This document shows, one piece after another, positions 6,415-14,239 of a stretch of 34,287 bases of DNA. The stretch is from positions 1 to 34,287 of IMG/VR virus record IMGVR_UViG_3300034198_015007. One strand, written 5' to 3'. Each line of letters starts with the position of its first letter. Within the stretch, counting starts at the first letter, position 1. The stretch is from a virus. The notes beneath the pieces were generated by a model, which searched no databases, was not told where the DNA came from, and saw nothing but the letters and a program-made list of their open reading frames with translations. Both the position numbers and the translations under genes were made by a program.

Positions 6415-8155
6415 AACCTGTTATACCCAAAGACTTAATAATAATGATTACTTAATTCATTTATGGACTGATGAGGGATATTTTAAATATAATTGGTCTT
6501 ATTACGCCTATGAGGAATGTTCTGAAGATGAATCTGATTCTAATATTAGAGGATTAAAACATGAAACTTTAAAAAAAGTAAGAAATTGGCATAAAGATAA
6601 TCCTAAACTTCATTTCCATGACATGAAACCTTATCAAAGGTTTTTAATTGATAGATTTAGAGATAATGATGAACCTTCAACATCTCATAAAGAAATATTT
6701 TTTGACATCGAAATTGAAATGGGGGGTGCTTTAACTAAAGAATATATTGAAAGCGCCCCCAAACCTGTCACATCAATTGCTTGGTGGTACAAACAAGAAG
6801 ATATATGGGAAATTCTATTATTAGATCCTAAACAAGAAATTGAAAGTTATAAACAAAATAATATTAGAATTCATTCATTTAAAAGTGAATCTGAATTATT
6901 ATTATTTTTTCTGGAAAGATTAAGAAAAATCCAACCCAATATATTAATAGGATATAATAGTGATTATTTTGATATTCCTTATCTTTATTTTAGAATGTGT
7001 AAAATCTTTGATAAAGAAGTAGCTAGTATGTTATCTCCTATAAATAGAATTATAAATGAATCTGAATACTCAGACCACAGATGGATAACTATAGCAGGAA
7101 TTGAATCTTTAGACTATATGAAATTACATAAAAAATATAGTTGGAAAGATGAACCTTCATATTCTCTAGATTATGTAGGAAAGAAATATGTAAAAATGGG
7201 TAAAATAAAATATGATGGGAGTTTAGATAGATTATTTAAAGAAAATAAAACTAAATTTATTGAATATAACTTTCGAGATGTTGAGATTATTAAGAAATTA
7301 GATGAAAAATTTCAATATATTTCAATTACTAAAAACTTAGCTCATAAAGGAAAGATTAATTATTCAGATGTTTATAAAAGTAGTTTAATTCATGATGGTG
7401 CTATCTCATCTTATTTATTAAACCAAAATATCATTCCCCCCTCTAGAGATAGAAATCCTATAACTAAAGAAAATTATGCTGGTGGGTTTTTATTTTGCCC
7501 TAAAGCTGGGATATATAAATATATGTTTGATGAAGATTTAACATCCCTATATCCCTCAATTATAATGTCTTTAAATATTGGTAAAGAAACTTACGTAGGT
7601 CGTATCTTAATTGATGATGAAAAAGTATTAGTAGGTAAAGCTATAGTTAAAGGTAAGAAAACTGATAAACATATTTATAATTGCAGGTATGGTTTAAGTG
7701 ATCTCAAACAAATGGGCCCCGATAGAATTTTAACCATTCAAAATAGTAAACGTAAAAATTCTCAAATTACTGTAAGGGATTTAATTGATGTCATCCATAA
7801 AAATAAATTAACTATATCAGCTAATGGAGTTATGTATAGAACTAATTTTGATTCAGTATTCAAAACTATTTTGAATTTATGGTTTAATGAAAGAGTTTTA
7901 TATAAAAATAAAATGAAGGCTGCTTATAAAGCTGGCAATAAAGAAGAAGGAGAGAAATATCATTTATTACAGTACACTATAAAAATCTTATTGAATTCAC
8001 TCTATGGTGCAACAAGCTTATCAAGCTTTAGGTATGGTAATGTGATAATGAGTGAAAGTATCACATTATCGGGTCAACGTATCATCCAAGAAAGCGCAAC
8101 TTTTATAAACAAACATATAAATAAAGTAATTAAAAATCAAATACAATTAACATGA
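6404..8155 (+). CDS. DNA polymerase family B, N-terminal chain (exonuclease, palm A, fingers)
   Basis: N-terminal part (583 aa) of a T4 gp43-like polymerase. Proofreading motifs are intact: Exo I EIFFDIEIE, Exo II IGYNSDYFDIPYL, Exo III YNFRDVEIIKKL. Polymerase motif A is DLTSLYPSIIMSLNIG, and motif B is KILLNSLYGATS in the fingers. The chain then runs to NKHINKVIKNQ and stops with TGA at 8153-8155. In T4 gp43 the matching stretch leads within about ten residues to motif C. Motif C is instead encoded in the separate gene at 8434. With 583 + 311 residues the two chains add up to a full polymerase. Both chains look undegraded, so a working heterodimer is likely. The stop overlaps the next ATG (ATGA). 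Confidence 0.95.
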   Translation: MSYKTCYTQRLNNNDYLIHLWTDEGYFKYNWSYYAYEECSEDESDSNIRGLKHETLKKVRNWHKDNPKLHFHDMKPYQRFLIDRFRDNDEPSTSHKEIFFDIEIEMGGALTKEYIESAPKPVTSIAWWYKQEDIWEILLLDPKQEIESYKQNNIRIHSFKSESELLLFFLERLRKIQPNILIGYNSDYFDIPYLYFRMCKIFDKEVASMLSPINRIINESEYSDHRWITIAGIESLDYMKLHKKYSWKDEPSYSLDYVGKKYVKMGKIKYDGSLDRLFKENKTKFIEYNFRDVEIIKKLDEKFQYISITKNLAHKGKINYSDVYKSSLIHDGAISSYLLNQNIIPPSRDRNPITKENYAGGFLFCPKAGIYKYMFDEDLTSLYPSIIMSLNIGKETYVGRILIDDEKVLVGKAIVKGKKTDKHIYNCRYGLSDLKQMGPDRILTIQNSKRKNSQITVRDLIDVIHKNKLTISANGVMYRTNFDSVFKTILNLWFNERVLYKNKMKAAYKAGNKEEGEKYHLLQYTIKILLNSLYGATSLSSFRYGNVIMSESITLSGQRIIQESATFINKHINKVIKNQIQLT

Positions 8156-8409
8156 ATAAATTTCAAATTAAATCTGGTGTAATAATATCAGCTAATAGTG
8201 TAATTATTTCTGAAGAAACTTTAAATGAGGCTTTTAATTTATGGTCAGATAAAGAAAAAAATCTTTTTAAAAAGATATTAAAGCAAGGTGGTTTGGTAAC
8301 TATAAAAGGAGTTAGATATAATATTACTAATGTGGATTCAAATTATGAATCTGAAAATATTTTATCTTGGTTACCTACATCTAGTGATACTTATAGTGAG
8401 GAAGAGTAA
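8152..8409 (+). CDS. Hypothetical protein located between the two polymerase genes (85 aa)
   Basis: Begins at the ATGA overlap with the N-terminal polymerase chain. It has strands (IKSGVIISANSVIIS), a helix (ETLNEAFNLWSDKEKNLFKKILKQ) and strands (GGLVTIKGVRYNITNV), and ends in an acidic tail (SDTYSEEE). It resembles no polymerase segment and no HNH, GIY-YIG or LAGLIDADG nuclease. It may be a cargo gene that arrived with or after a lost homing endonuclease, or a factor that helps join the two chains. Function unknown. Confidence 0.7.
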   Translation: MNKFQIKSGVIISANSVIISEETLNEAFNLWSDKEKNLFKKILKQGGLVTIKGVRYNITNVDSNYESENILSWLPTSSDTYSEEE

Positions 8410-8420
8410 GATATTTTTAT

Positions 8421-8428
8421 TATATTTA
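8421..8428 (+). promoter_or_regulatory. Promoter -7 element before the C-terminal polymerase gene
   Basis: TATATTTA five bases before the ATG at 8434. The expected TTTG at about 8397-8400 is absent (the bases there are TGAG), so it is a weaker or different-class promoter. It would give the second polymerase chain its own transcript. Confidence 0.4.
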
Positions 8429-8433
8429 AATTA

Positions 8434-9369
8434 ATGAAGTATTTAGAGGATTGCCCATTATTTATAAAAGGAGAAGAAGATAATGAAAATTATGTAGCTT
8501 ATATGGATACTGACTCTGTATATGTTGAAGCTGAACCTCTTTTAAGATATCTTCACCCTAATTTTGAAAATATGAATGAAGAAGAAAAAGATAATGCTCT
8601 TGAAAGTGTCGCTTTAAAATATCAAGATTTAATTACTGAATATTACTCTGAAATGGCTCTAAATATATTTAATGTTTCATCTCATAGGTTTGAAATGAAA
8701 ACTGAATGTACTATTAGATCTGCATATTTTAGAGCTACTAGAAGATATGCTCAATGGATATCTAAAAAAGAGGGTATATATAAAGATGAAATGGATATCA
8801 AAGGATTGGAATTCATGAAAGCTAATTTTCCTCCAATATTTGGTGAATTTTTTGATAAAATTTTAAATTTAGTTTTGAAAGGTTCTCCTCAATTCGAAAT
8901 TGATGATTTAATTTTTAATTTTAAAAAAACATCTTTAGGAAAAGAATTAAATTATATTGAATTAGGCAATCCCACTTCAGTAAAAACTCTAGATGATTAT
9001 ATAGCTCAAAAACCGAAACCTGGAGAGATATTTTCATCATTTGCTTCAGGAGCTCCAGCTCCTGTAAAAGCTTCTATTCGATATAATGATTTATTAACAT
9101 TTTGGGGTTTAGATAAAAAACATTCTAAAATAGTGCAGGGTGATAAAATTAAATGGGTTTATTTTAAACCTAATCCTTATCGAATAGAAGCTCTAGCATT
9201 TTTAGATTTTGATTTACCTGATAAAATTAAAGAATTGTTAGATGAATATACTGATAAAACTAAATCATTTGAGTCTATACTTGAAAGTAAATTAGAAGGA
9301 TTTTATGATGATTTGGGATGGAAATTAAATCTAAATCCTTATTTAACTAAATTTTTTAATTTTGATTAA
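8434..9369 (+). CDS. DNA polymerase family B, C-terminal chain (palm motif C and thumb)
   Basis: A 311-residue continuation of the polymerase. Motif C is YVAYMDTDSVYVEAE near residues 27-41, which holds the two catalytic aspartates. It is followed by the KKxY-like palm/thumb stretch FRATRRYAQWISKKEG and MDIKGLEFMKANFPP. The C-terminus ends LTKFFNFD, an aromatic tail like the one T4/RB69 polymerases use to bind the sliding clamp, whose gene starts 10 bases downstream. The split falls in the palm between motifs B and C, so neither chain can be active alone. Split gp43 genes are known from some T4-like Aeromonas phages, and split family B polymerases from some archaea. The start at 8434 gives a 26-residue lead-in to motif C. 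Confidence 0.93.
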   Translation: MKYLEDCPLFIKGEEDNENYVAYMDTDSVYVEAEPLLRYLHPNFENMNEEEKDNALESVALKYQDLITEYYSEMALNIFNVSSHRFEMKTECTIRSAYFRATRRYAQWISKKEGIYKDEMDIKGLEFMKANFPPIFGEFFDKILNLVLKGSPQFEIDDLIFNFKKTSLGKELNYIELGNPTSVKTLDDYIAQKPKPGEIFSSFASGAPAPVKASIRYNDLLTFWGLDKKHSKIVQGDKIKWVYFKPNPYRIEALAFLDFDLPDKIKELLDEYTDKTKSFESILESKLEGFYDDLGWKLNLNPYLTKFFNFD

Positions 9370-9379
9370 TTAATATATT

Positions 9380-10126
9380 ATGAATAAACAAAAATTACAA
9401 TCCATTATATCTAAATATTATTTAAATGGGTTAGTGGAATCTACTAAATGGGTAATAAATGATAATATTTTAAATATTAAATTTAATTCTCCTAATAGAG
9501 ATATGATAGGAGAAATCCAATTTGAGGATATAAATCTACCGGATGCTGAAATAGCAGTTTATGATACTTCCCAATTAGATAAATTAATTGGTATAACAGC
9601 AGATGAATTAGATTTAATGTTAATAAAATCGGGGAAAAACTTTAATAAATTAATTATTAATGATAAATCATATGAATTGATATACCCCTTAGCTGATTTA
9701 TTTTTAATTAAAAATCCCGGTAAAGTAAACGTGAATTCTGAATTTGATATTAAATGTGGTCTAAATTCAGATATAATGTCTTCTATAATTAAAGCTAAAA
9801 ATGCCATCCAAAATGACTCTATTTCAATTGAATTAGAAGAACAATTAGGAGAGGATAAATCAAAAATAGTTCTTATATTTGGGGATGAAACTAGTAATCA
9901 TACTAATAAAATTAAATATAAATTAGATGTATTAAATATTAATCCTAATATATCTAAAGAATTTAGTTTACCTTTTAACTCAGAAGTAATTAAATCTATA
10001 TTAAATTCTAATAAAGATGCTCTTAAATCTTTTATGAGTATAAATACTAATGGATTATTATATTTTGAATTCCATGGAGATGGATGGTACAGTAATTATT
10101 ACTTAGTAAGAAAAGCTGAAAATTAA
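9380..10126 (+). CDS. Sliding clamp, T4 gp45-like processivity factor
   Basis: A 248-residue clamp (T4 gp45 is 228). GLVESTKWVINDNILNIKF and SPNRDMIGEIQF followed by LPDAEIAVYDTSQLDKLIGI match the first domain of gp45-type clamps. The second domain, with LEEQLGEDKSKIVLIFGD and LLYFEFHGDGWYSNYYLV, completes the fold. As a trimer it would encircle DNA and hold the split polymerase, and in T4-like phages it also activates late transcription. It lies directly after the polymerase, as expected for a replication block. Confidence 0.88.
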   Translation: MNKQKLQSIISKYYLNGLVESTKWVINDNILNIKFNSPNRDMIGEIQFEDINLPDAEIAVYDTSQLDKLIGITADELDLMLIKSGKNFNKLIINDKSYELIYPLADLFLIKNPGKVNVNSEFDIKCGLNSDIMSSIIKAKNAIQNDSISIELEEQLGEDKSKIVLIFGDETSNHTNKIKYKLDVLNINPNISKEFSLPFNSEVIKSILNSNKDALKSFMSINTNGLLYFEFHGDGWYSNYYLVRKAEN

Positions 10127-10164
10127 AGTTTGGAAAATATTAAAAAAATTATTAAATTAAAGTT

Positions 10165-10443
10165 ATGCCTAAAAAATCTGGTACTTATACCCGTTATCTA
10201 AAAGATCCACTTTTAGAGCCCTATTTTATTCAACTTGAAGATTATGGATTTACTATTCATAAAAATATAAAGTCTGATACTAGAGAATATACTCAAAAAA
10301 TAGGCCATTATCTAAGTTTCCAAAATACAATACAAGCAATTTGTAGAGATAAAGTAATGAGTAATAGTTATAATTCATTAAAAGAATTTTTAAATGAATA
10401 TAAAAAAGTGATTGACCAATTAAATTTAATACCTAAAATCTAA
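10165..10443 (+). CDS. Hypothetical protein between clamp and GroES (92 aa)
   Basis: A basic, mostly helical protein beginning MPKKSGTYTRYLKDPLLEPYF with no recognised domain. The C-terminal half (NSLKEFLNEYKKVIDQL) is a clear amphipathic helix. It lies 12 bases upstream of groES. The strand-turn DYGFTIHKNIKS could form a small winged fold, but that is a guess. Confidence 0.75.
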   Translation: MPKKSGTYTRYLKDPLLEPYFIQLEDYGFTIHKNIKSDTREYTQKIGHYLSFQNTIQAICRDKVMSNSYNSLKEFLNEYKKVIDQLNLIPKI

Positions 10444-10455
10444 AATCTAAAAAAT

Positions 10456-10749
10456 ATGTTAAAAGCAATTTATAACGCTGTTATTATCCAGCCTATGGAA
10501 TTAGAAGACACTATGTCAGGTTCCATTATTATCCCAGATATGGGGAATGAAAAAAATAAAACAGGTAAAGTAGTAGATGTGGGGCCAGGAACATACTCAG
10601 CTACAGGTGTTTTATTACCAACTGTATTACAACCTGGAGATGTAGTAATTTTACCCACAATGGGATTTACCAAATTTGAATATAAAGGTATTGAATATTG
10701 GGTGGGCCCCGAAAATCAAGTGTTAGGAGTTATTAAAAACGAAGAATAA
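10456..10749 (+). CDS. groES: GroES co-chaperonin
   Basis: A 97-residue Cpn10. It starts LKAIYNAVIIQPMELED, then carries a mobile loop (about residues 18-35) with SGSIIIPDMGNEKNKTGKV, where III is the GroEL-contacting hydrophobic triplet. VDVGPG and LQPGDVVILP match the barrel and dome, and FEYKGIEYWVGPENQVLGVI closes the fold. It would cap the GroEL encoded three bases downstream. A phage copy can adapt the folding chamber to phage proteins, as T4 gp31 does with host GroEL. Confidence 0.95.
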   Translation: MLKAIYNAVIIQPMELEDTMSGSIIIPDMGNEKNKTGKVVDVGPGTYSATGVLLPTVLQPGDVVILPTMGFTKFEYKGIEYWVGPENQVLGVIKNEE

Positions 10750-10752
10750 GAT

Positions 10753-12387
10753 ATGAAGAAAATTGTAACTGTAGGGCCCGAGGCTCGAAAAAAATTAATT
10801 AAAGGTATTGATACTTTAGCAGACGCAGTTGTATCAACATTAGGTCCTAATGGACGTAATGTAGTATACTCACAATTTGGAACTATTCATTCTACTAAAG
10901 ATGGAGTTTCTATTGCTAAATATATTGATGAATTAGAGGATCCAATTGAAGAAATTGGAGTTAAAATGCTTAAACAAGCCGCTACTAAAACCGCTGATTT
11001 AGCAGGGGATGGTACTACTACATCTACCTTATTAGCTAGAGAGATCATTAAACAAAGTATTAAATATCTTAATTATGGAAGTAATGCGGTTGATATTAAG
11101 AAAGGATTAGAGGGAGCTACTAATGAGATTATTAGTACCCTAAGAAATTCCCTAAAAGAAGAAATATCATCTGAAGATCAATTAACCCAAATTGCATCTA
11201 TTTCTGCTAATAATGATAAAGAAATTGGTTATCTAATTTCAGATGCTATTAATAAAGTAGGTAGAGAAGGAGTAGTTACTATTGAAGAATCTCAATCTGG
11301 AGAAACTTATTTAGAAGTAGTAGAAGGTATTCAATTTGATAGAGGTTATAAATCTCACCACTTTGTAACTAACACCTCAAATATGACTGCTGTACTTGAA
11401 AATTGTTATATTCTAATAGCTGACCGAAAATTTTCAACTGCTAAAGATTTATTACCAATTTTAGAGGCTGTATCTACTACTAATAAATCATTACTTATTA
11501 TATCAGATGATATTGATGGAGAGGCTTTAGCTACATTAATTGTTAATAAAGTTAGAGGTTCATTGAAAGTAGTTGCAGTTAAAGCACCTGATATCGGAGA
11601 TCGTAAAAAGTTAATCTTAGAAGATATTGCAGTTTTGACTGGTGGGGTAGTATTTAGTCCTGATAAGGGGATGAAAATTGATAAATTTAGTTGGGATTGG
11701 TTAGGACAAGCTCGTAATGTTATTGTGACTAAAGATACTACAACTATTGTTGATGGTAAAGGTCAAGAAGATAAAATTAAACAACGTATTGAAGAATTGC
11801 AAAATCAAATTGAGAACTCTAAAACTCCATTTGAACAAGAAAAGTTACAAGAAAGATTAGCTAAATTTATAGGAGGAATAGCAATTATTCATGTAGGGGG
11901 AAATACTGAAACTGAAATTAAAGAGAAAAAAGATAGAGTTGAGGATGCTTTATATGCTACTAAAGCTGCTATTGATGAAGGTATTGTTCCTGGGGGCGGT
12001 GCTGCTTTAATTCACGCGTGTAAAAACCTAGAAATAGCAGGAGAAAATACAGATGTAACTATTGGTCGTAATATTATTTATCAAGCATGTTCTAAACCAT
12101 TAGAACAAATATTAACTAACGCAGGTTATAGTATAAATGATATTTATGATATTATTAATGGTGTTTTAAAATCTAAAAATACTTGGAAAGGATTTAATGT
12201 GAAAGTATCTAAAATTGTAGATATGAAAGAACAAGGAATTATTGATCCTGTTAAAGTAACTAGAATTGCCCTAGAAAATGCTGTATCAGTAGCTAAAACA
12301 GTTTTATTAACTGAATGTGTTGTGACTGAGGTAGTTAAAGAAGGTCAAGATAATAACCCAATGAATATGGGTGGTTTGTTTAATTAA
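10753..12387 (+). CDS. groL: GroEL chaperonin
   Basis: A 544-residue group I chaperonin. TLGPNGRNVVY and AGDGTTTSTLLAREI form the nucleotide site (Asp87 equivalent). DRVEDALYATKAAIDEG carries the catalytic aspartate (Asp398 equivalent), followed by GIVPGGGAAL. The apical domain is complete. The tail ends NPMNMGGLFN and lacks the repeated GGM of bacterial GroEL, so the chamber floor differs. With its own GroES it forms a self-contained folding system, which is uncommon in phages, although a GroEL is known from jumbo phage EL. The last codons carry the TTTG of the next promoter. Codon use resembles the surrounding phage genes, so recent host transfer is unlikely. Confidence 0.97.
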   Translation: MKKIVTVGPEARKKLIKGIDTLADAVVSTLGPNGRNVVYSQFGTIHSTKDGVSIAKYIDELEDPIEEIGVKMLKQAATKTADLAGDGTTTSTLLAREIIKQSIKYLNYGSNAVDIKKGLEGATNEIISTLRNSLKEEISSEDQLTQIASISANNDKEIGYLISDAINKVGREGVVTIEESQSGETYLEVVEGIQFDRGYKSHHFVTNTSNMTAVLENCYILIADRKFSTAKDLLPILEAVSTTNKSLLIISDDIDGEALATLIVNKVRGSLKVVAVKAPDIGDRKKLILEDIAVLTGGVVFSPDKGMKIDKFSWDWLGQARNVIVTKDTTTIVDGKGQEDKIKQRIEELQNQIENSKTPFEQEKLQERLAKFIGGIAIIHVGGNTETEIKEKKDRVEDALYATKAAIDEGIVPGGGAALIHACKNLEIAGENTDVTIGRNIIYQACSKPLEQILTNAGYSINDIYDIINGVLKSKNTWKGFNVKVSKIVDMKEQGIIDPVKVTRIALENAVSVAKTVLLTECVVTEVVKEGQDNNPMNMGGLFN

Positions 12388-12406
12388 AATATTTTTATTA
12401 TATTTA
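12375..12406 (+). promoter_or_regulatory. Promoter (TTTG-N20-TATATTTA)
   Basis: TTTG at 12375-12378 lies in the groEL codons for Gly-Leu. It is followed by a 20-base spacer and TATATTTA at 12399-12406. It drives the clamp-loader gene 41 bases further on and is followed at once by a perfect hairpin. Confidence 0.75.
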
Positions 12407-12408
12407 CA

Positions 12409-12436
12409 CTAGGTGGGTGATTAAAAACCCACCTAG
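12409..12436 (+). promoter_or_regulatory. Perfect 10-bp hairpin in the clamp-loader leader
   Basis: CTAGGTGGGT (12409-12418) pairs perfectly with ACCCACCTAG (12427-12436) around an 8-base loop. No T-run follows, so a terminator for groEL is unlikely. It starts two bases after the -7 element, and the transcript from that promoter would begin in or just before it. That fits a 5'-end protecting hairpin or an operator. Confidence 0.6.
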
Positions 12437-12447
12437 AAATTAAAATT

Positions 12448-13065
12448 ATGAATAAGAAACATAGTATCTTAAACGAAAAATATAGACCTGACACTTTAGA
12501 AGGGTATATATGTTCTGAGGAAAATAAAGTTAAATTCCAAGAATATATTGATAAACAAGATATCCCTCATATTTTATTGGCAGGTAAACCTGGTTCAGGT
12601 AAAACTACATTAGCTAAAATATTAATAAATAATATTGATTGTGATTATTTATTTTTGAACGCAGTAGATGAAAGAAGTATGGATGTTATGAGGGATAAAG
12701 TTAAAGCATTTGCGGCAGCAGGTTCATTTAAACCTCTTAAAATCATTGTATTAGATGAGTGTTTGGATGAAAATACTCTAGTTACAGTCCTTAGAAAAGG
12801 TGAGATTTGTAAAATTCCTATTAAAGACTTAGATGATAAGAATGATTTAGTTAAATCCTATAATGAAGAAACAAAAGAAATCCAATGGATGCCTTTTGAC
12901 TTATTTGATAAAGGAAAACAAGATTGTTATGAACTTGAATTTGAGAATGGAGAAAAGGTTGTATGTACCGAGTCTCATAAATGGTATATTGAAGATGAAT
13001 ATGGTAAACCTCTAGTAGTAACTACTAAAGAAACCATTGAAAAGGGTTATATTTTGACTGTATAA
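12448..13065 (+). CDS. Clamp-loader ATPase (gp44-like) N-extein fused to N-terminal half of a split intein
   Basis: Residues 1-104 are the start of a T4 gp44/RFC small-subunit AAA+ ATPase: LNEKYRPDTLEGY, Walker A LLAGKPGSGKTTLA (about 43-56), and Walker B KIIVLDE ending at residue 104. Residue 105 is Cys, followed by 101 residues typical of an N-terminal intein: CLDENTLVTV (block A) and GEKVVCTESHKWY (block B, T-x-x-H, intein Thr70 and His73). The frame then stops at 13063-13065. Block F, block G and the rest of the ATPase are in the gene at 14239. Trans-splicing would give a 305-residue ATPase (T4 gp44 is 319). The insertion point is directly after the Walker B glutamate, so no active ATPase forms without splicing. 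Confidence 0.93.
   Translation: MNKKHSILNEKYRPDTLEGYICSEENKVKFQEYIDKQDIPHILLAGKPGSGKTTLAKILINNIDCDYLFLNAVDERSMDVMRDKVKAFAAAGSFKPLKIIVLDECLDENTLVTVLRKGEICKIPIKDLDDKNDLVKSYNEETKEIQWMPFDLFDKGKQDCYELEFENGEKVVCTESHKWYIEDEYGKPLVVTTKETIEKGYILTV
12760..13062 (+). other. Split intein, N-terminal half (101 residues)
   Basis: Begins with the catalytic Cys1 (TGT 12760-12762) and ends with the stop codon at 13063. Block A is CLDENTLVTV; block B is CTESH. The size is like other natural N-inteins (gp41-1 type about 88, Npu DnaE 102). Confidence 0.9.
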
Positions 13066-13090
13066 AAATATCGAATATACTCATTTAGTT

Positions 13091-13117
13091 CAATCTTTTC
13101 AAGATTGGATATATTTA
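13091..13117 (+). promoter_or_regulatory. Hairpin plus promoter -7 element before the endonuclease gene
   Basis: CAATCTT (13091-13097) and AAGATTG (13101-13107) form a 7-bp hairpin with a 3-base loop. TATATTTA follows at 13110-13117 and the ATG lies six bases later. The TTTG expected near 13086 is missing. The pair could be a regulated promoter for the endonuclease and C-intein genes, or the hairpin could damp read-through from the N-intein gene. Confidence 0.45.
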
Positions 13118-13123
13118 TAATAA

Positions 13124-14239
13124 ATGGTAAACTTAAATGAAATAAAATTAAATTTAGAAACCTATCATTACCCATGGATAAATCTGATTAATGGGAGAGT
13201 CTTTGATAATAGGAATTTATTATTACAAGATTTAAAAAAATATTTATCCAAGGATGAATATAAATTCATATATCCTACAAAATATGTTTTTATTAAGAAT
13301 TATGAGATTCAAGATATCATTAATAATTCTAATATTATTAATGGAAAAATACTTTCACCATTAGATGGAAAATTTTATAATTTTAATAATATCTTGATAC
13401 ATTTTTCTCGTTTTTTTAATGATAAAGATAAAGTTCATGTTTTATATGAAATTTTTAAAGCTCATAATTTAGTTCCTAAATGTCTTTATTTTAATTCTTT
13501 ACTAGAAGTTGAGGATATTAGATATGGAAGAAAAGCTAAAACTAAACATCCTGATAATATATGTTTTAATAAATATAGTTATAAAATATCTTCCCAAGAT
13601 TATAATGAGATTCATTCATCCTATTTAAAATCCGAAGAAGTAATAACAAAACGTATTAAAAATAAAAAAGAATTTTTAAAAGATGAGTTTAAAAGGAATA
13701 AATGGATTGAAAAAACTAAAAATACTCATAAGAATTTAGATAGACCTTGGATATATAATATGAGTGATGAAGATAGAAAAATAAAAAACGCTAAATCCTC
13801 AGAATCCCAAAAAAGGAATATTTTAGAAGGAAAATTTAATCCTCAAAATAATTATAGAACTAAAAGAAGAATTGAGTTATTGAGAGATGGTAAAATATTT
13901 TATTTACGAAGTAGTTGGGAGGTTTGCTTTTTTATATCTCATCCTAATTTAGAGTATGAAAGTTTAAGAATAAAATATAATACTTTAGGAGAGAATAAAA
14001 TATATATTCCTGATTTTATAGATGCCTCAAATAAAATTATATATGAATTAAAACCTAAAAGGCAGTATATAAGTCAAAAAGATAAAATGAATGGAGCAAT
14101 AAAATGGTGTATTGAGAATGGTTATAAATTTATTTGGGTTAATGAATATAATATTCTAAAATATATTGACCCTATTATTTGTTCTCATGAAGATTATTTA
14201 TTATATTACAATAAAATGTTAAAAGGAGTCATTAAATAA
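13124..14239 (+). CDS. Free-standing putative homing endonuclease (PD-(D/E)XK/Vsr-like)
   Basis: A 371-residue basic protein lying between the two halves of the split intein. A central basic helix region has KSSESQKRNILEGKFNP and NNYRTKRRIELLRDG, resembling DNA-binding parts of phage homing endonucleases. The C-terminal domain shows an endonuclease core: LRSSWEVCFF (Glu), YIPDFID (Asp) and IIYELKPK (E-x-K), then a helix KMNGAIKWCIENGYKFIWVNE. This fits a PD-(D/E)XK-type fold, related in layout to Vsr-like EDxHD and I-Ssp6803I enzymes. No LAGLIDADG, HNH or GIY-YIG motif is present. It would cut intein-free clamp-loader alleles and spread the element. Its stop overlaps the ATG of the C-intein gene (TAATG), and AAGGAG sits about 12 bases before that ATG. 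Confidence 0.72.
   Translation: MVNLNEIKLNLETYHYPWINLINGRVFDNRNLLLQDLKKYLSKDEYKFIYPTKYVFIKNYEIQDIINNSNIINGKILSPLDGKFYNFNNILIHFSRFFNDKDKVHVLYEIFKAHNLVPKCLYFNSLLEVEDIRYGRKAKTKHPDNICFNKYSYKISSQDYNEIHSSYLKSEEVITKRIKNKKEFLKDEFKRNKWIEKTKNTHKNLDRPWIYNMSDEDRKIKNAKSSESQKRNILEGKFNPQNNYRTKRRIELLRDGKIFYLRSSWEVCFFISHPNLEYESLRIKYNTLGENKIYIPDFIDASNKIIYELKPKRQYISQKDKMNGAIKWCIENGYKFIWVNEYNILKYIDPIICSHEDYLLYYNKMLKGVIK

Noticed and set aside
6404-9369. The polymerase break as a sequencing frameshift or a group I intron
   Set aside because: The first chain ends cleanly with ATGA coupling to another gene, the second has its own start, and an intact 85-codon frame fills the gap. No sequence across the gap would restore one reading frame.
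12409-12436. Terminator for groEL
   Set aside because: The hairpin is perfect but no T-run follows the 3' arm, and it lies downstream of the promoter for the next gene.
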